From assembly GCA_011009095.1 (NCBI GenBank), contig VTPC01090694.1, forward strand, positions 117,653-181,652: a stretch of 64,000 bases of DNA, given 5' to 3'. The stretch comes from Ignelater luminosus (taxonomy: Eukaryota > Arthropoda > Insecta > Coleoptera > Elateridae). Under the pieces are notes generated by a model. The model was not told the DNA's origin, did not search any database, and was given only the letters and a program-made list of their open reading frames with translations. The first letter of the stretch is position 1. Each line of letters opens with the position of its first letter. The position numbers and the translations under genes are program-made. Below, piece by piece: positions 60,990-64,000 of this stretch.

Positions 60990-63800
60990 GAGACCTCTCT
61001 CCTCCATAGTCATCAATCTTCTCGATTGGTTTGTTGCAACCGTGTGTGCCATGCATGGGCCACCCTTTAAAATTCTTGATATGTTTGGCAATTCATATCT
61101 TGCCTAATTCACCGTGTATATTGTAATCTTGGTCGTCCCTGTGCGCTTTTGCCCTCGATCACTCCCTTTAGTATTGTGATCATTATACTATCGTGTCCTA
61201 GTATAATGTCCTATTAAGATATCTCTTCTCTTTGTGATGTATTTCCACAGAGTTTTTGCTCTTTCCTGGATTCTTGCTAATACTTCGCCATTGCTTACTC
61301 GTTATACGTTTCTAGTTTTCTTCTCTCATCTTGAGATATTGTCCAGTTTTCGCATGCGTATAGCGCAATACTCCAAACGTACACTTTTAATAGTCTATTT
61401 GATGTCATGAGCCTTTTCTTTTTATTGAAAGCTTGAGCAATCTTTGACCTAATTTCTGACCTGCTTCTTCCGTCTCTAGTAATTATACTTCCCAGGTAAC
61501 AGAAAGATTCAACGTTTTGGAGTTGTTGCCCATCTAGAGCTACTGCTGCTTCTTCTTGGACTGTTTTACTGCATACCATTGCTTTCGTTTTTGTTTCATT
61601 CATTTTCATATTGTATCGTCTCAGGGCCATTTTTTCATCGCTTGGTTTAATTCTTCTTCACTTTCGGTTAGCATTACTACATCGTCAGCATGGTATTTTT
61701 GTTCTTTGTATTTTCAACGAACTCCGAAGAAGGCTTCACTGAATTTGCGAAGTCTGTCTATGTCTGTCCGCATTTTAAATTTTGTAATTTTGACTTCAGA
61801 TTTGGATTGTACATCAAAAACTAAAGATGACGTGTTGGTATCTTCGTTTTCTATTCCTGTGTTTGTTGCTTCTTTGTACCGATTAAGTACATAGTCAGTG
61901 TATACGTTAAAAACCACATCCTTGCCTGAAGTCTTTTTTAATTTCTGCTTCCTTCCGTATTTCTCCATTCTGGATTATCGCTAACTGGTTTTTATAAAAG
62001 GCGTAAATTATTTGAATATCTTTTTCCTCTACTCCAATTTTGTATAGCACTTCGAAAAGTGTAGACCATCGCACCTTATCGAAGGCTTTTTCCATATCTA
62101 TAAAAGCCAGATATGTGTTTTTCCCTTTTTGTATTATTTTTGCAATTACCGCTGATTGCCTGAAAGGTATTCTTCTATTTTGCCTTTATTCTTCTTTGTA
62201 TTACTTTGCTGAGTATTTTAGCAACGTGTGATACTATTAAGTTTATTGTCCTGTAGTCTTGGCATTCTACTTTTCCACTTTTGAACATTTTGTTTATCAG
62301 TGCATGCAGTATCTCATGGTTTGCTTCTCCTATTTGTTTTATTATCTCAGCCGGTATTCCCGGGGCTTTGTCATTTTTTAGATCTGCGTATTCTGATCTC
62401 ATAATAGTGTCATCTCGTTCATCTTCCTGTCTTGTCTAGCTCTTCTTCGTCATTGTATAAGTCTTCTATATATGTGACCCTGGATGATAAAATACACCTA
62501 GTATGTCAAAATACGTTTTTGAGAAAAATGCATTTACAGTTATCAACTTCAATTCGGCGTTATCAGGTGGTTTGTACATCCGAATTCGATATTTTGACAC
62601 TCTAGGTGTGTTTTTATCATCCAGGGTCACATATTCTTCCAAATCTCGACTGTTTTGTAAGGTTGGAACATTACCTGACCAATCTTGTTTTTTTAACCCT
62701 TATTGTCTCTTTCTAGGTTCTTTGAAGACGTTTTTCGCGGCTTTATAGGATAGATCATGTTTTCCTCTCGTTATCTGTTTTGTACTTCTTGACACTTTTC
62801 TTCCATGTATTGCTCTTTCTCTTTTAACTTTGCTTTGTATTTCTTTATATTTTTGCTATCCTTTTTCTGTTGTGTCTTTTTTGTGTTTTCTTCTTTTTTT
62901 CCTTGTTTATCCACGGTTTAGCGTTTTCCCGTTTATGTTCTTGTAGTACTTCATTTGCTGACTGTTCTATGGCTGTCTTGAGAGTCTTCCATGTTCTTCT
63001 ATTTAAACATTGCTGCTTTAATTTTTCTTCTATTTTCGTTTCTAACGTGTGTGTTGTAGTGTCATCTGTTAGGTTACTTAATTGCCATGTTTTTCCCTCT
63101 CAACGTTCTTAAATCTGAGATCACATGTCATTATGATCGCTATCTGCATCTGCTTCGGGGTAGCTTCTATAATTTTTAGCTGATTCTTGAATCTGTGTTT
63201 GACTAATATATAGTATACTTAATATCTTTCTTTATCTCTCGACATCCTCGATGTGTACTTTCTTTTTACATCGTGTTGGATTTATTTGCCATCACTAGAT
63301 TGTGTTGTGTGCAGAATTCTATAAGACGTTCTCCCTTCCTACCGTATGTCTCTTGGGATCTTCCCCAAGTACCACGTTCCAGCCTCCCAGCATCATTATT
63401 AGATTTTCGTCGCCTTTTACTAATTTATTAGGTTTTATATATCTGTATACATTGTTTTGATTTCTTCTTCCTTATGATCTGTTGTTGGCATACGATATCT
63501 TTCGGCACCGTCTCAATTTTTACTAAAGTAATTCTTTTATTGTGGAGAAAAAATCTTTTGATTATCCATCATTATTATTTTTACTCCACTGTGCTAATTA
63601 TCCTGTATTTTCCGCTTCATATGTCTGCTTCTTGAGGCCATCTAATCTCGCACAGACCCAATCTGTCCAATATGTTATTCTTCATTTGTTCATTTTGTCT
63701 TCGCTAGCAGTCCCCTCCCGCAGATCTGAATGCGAGACTATTTTAACTCTGGAATTTCTTACTTTCAAAGACATATCCATATTCACGTAAGGCTGCATTT
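60990..63800 (-). mobile_element. Near full-length but broken LINE (endonuclease plus RT)
   Basis: Read on the minus strand. Endonuclease pieces lie at about 63,740-63,290 (LDRLGLCEIRWPQEAD; GGWNVVLGEDPKRHTVGREG; GERLIEFCTQHNLVMANKSN). A linker rich in Lys/Glu runs to about 62,640. RT follows from 62,402 (KNDKAPGIPAEIIKQIGEAN), with YLAFIDMEKAFDKVRWSTLF (about 62,105-62,050) and DFRQGC (about 61,915). The catalytic box is HADDVVML (about 61,695-61,670), keeping both Asp. The C-terminal part (61,630-61,295) has VESFCYLGSIITRDGRSRSE and VWSIALYACENWTIS. The tail ends near 61,010. Frameshifts and stops separate all the blocks, and a MITE interrupts the linker. It belongs to the RTE-like/'craniofacial development protein 2-like' type of insect LINE; the exact clade is uncertain. 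Confidence 0.85.
62473..62631. mobile_element. 159-bp MITE nested in the LINE
   Basis: Perfect terminal inverted repeats TGTGACCCTGGATGATAAAA (62,473) and the complement ending CATCCAGGGTCACA (62,631), extending imperfectly to about 40 bp (CACCTAG.TGTCAAAATA). It is flanked by TA on both sides, the target duplication of Tc1/mariner-type transposition. There is no coding capacity. Its removal rejoins LINE linker sequence, which shows the order of insertion. Confidence 0.85.
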
Positions 63801-64000
63801 CTTGGGATAAGAGCTTCAACGTGGTGTTTTCCTCTTTCTTTCCGGGTGATGGTCTGCTGTGATTGCTTGGCAGTCCTTTTTCCTGAATTCATTTCCTCCT
63901 CCAGATTTTAGTGATCTATGATTATACCGCCAGTTTTTGATCGTCAAAGCCTCGTTAGCAATAATAGGAAGCACCATGTAAAGATACGGCTGGCATTTGG

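Noticed and set aside
1..64000. CRISPR arrays, bacterial operons or integrated virus
   Set aside because: No regularly spaced palindromic repeats with unique spacers, no operon-like gene strings and no viral structural or replication genes were seen. The only regular array is the 119-bp minisatellite.

Overview
This is nuclear DNA of an arthropod, most likely an insect. The support is AT-rich sequence, short spliced genes with GT-AG introns, an insect-type mitochondrial Tim13, caspases, and relics of mariner/Tc1-like, hAT, R1-like and RTE-like elements. The order of insect cannot be fixed from the sequence alone. Only about 10% of the window is cellular coding sequence; the rest is transposon debris, simple tandem DNA and featureless AT-rich DNA.

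Layout. 1-3,000: relic of a Tc1/mariner-type transposase, a fold-back element, a strong hairpin and dispersed repeats. 3,879-5,302: a divergent pair, Tim13 (minus strand, three exons fully resolved) and an unrecognised 269-residue helical protein (plus strand), about 215 bp apart. 7,130-8,520: an R1-like LINE fragment, a broken copy of a multicopy unknown-function protein family, then a tRNA-like relic. 8,700-23,104: the main locus, three caspase-family genes. Copies A (8,886-10,628) and B (17,493-19,382) are direct tandem duplicates. They retain a Cys at the catalytic position but lack the catalytic His and the substrate-pocket residues. Copy C (21,253-23,104, opposite strand) has five exons that join perfectly into a 359-residue caspase with every catalytic residue. 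A degenerate R1-like LINE and a hAT fragment lie between the duplicated blocks. 23,105-29,480: mostly unassigned, with one GC-richer island. 29,480-29,866: GC/CpG-richer DNA with a candidate first coding exon, followed by some 30 kb without recognisable host exons, as expected of a long first intron. 40,429-45,257: a minisatellite of about 119 bp and its flank, present twice around an assembly gap. 46,110-52,795: RTE-like LINE fragments and a hAT copy with one terminus. 61,000-63,800: a nearly full-length but broken LINE on the minus strand carrying a 159-bp MITE.

The most notable signal is in caspase copies A and B. Their 612-bp internal intron differs at only 3 sites. In their first main coding exon (304 bp) 19 codons differ, and 17 of those change the amino acid. 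This pattern suggests diversifying selection on catalytically dead caspase paralogues next to an intact one. Pseudo-caspase or decoy function is an inference, not something the sequence proves.
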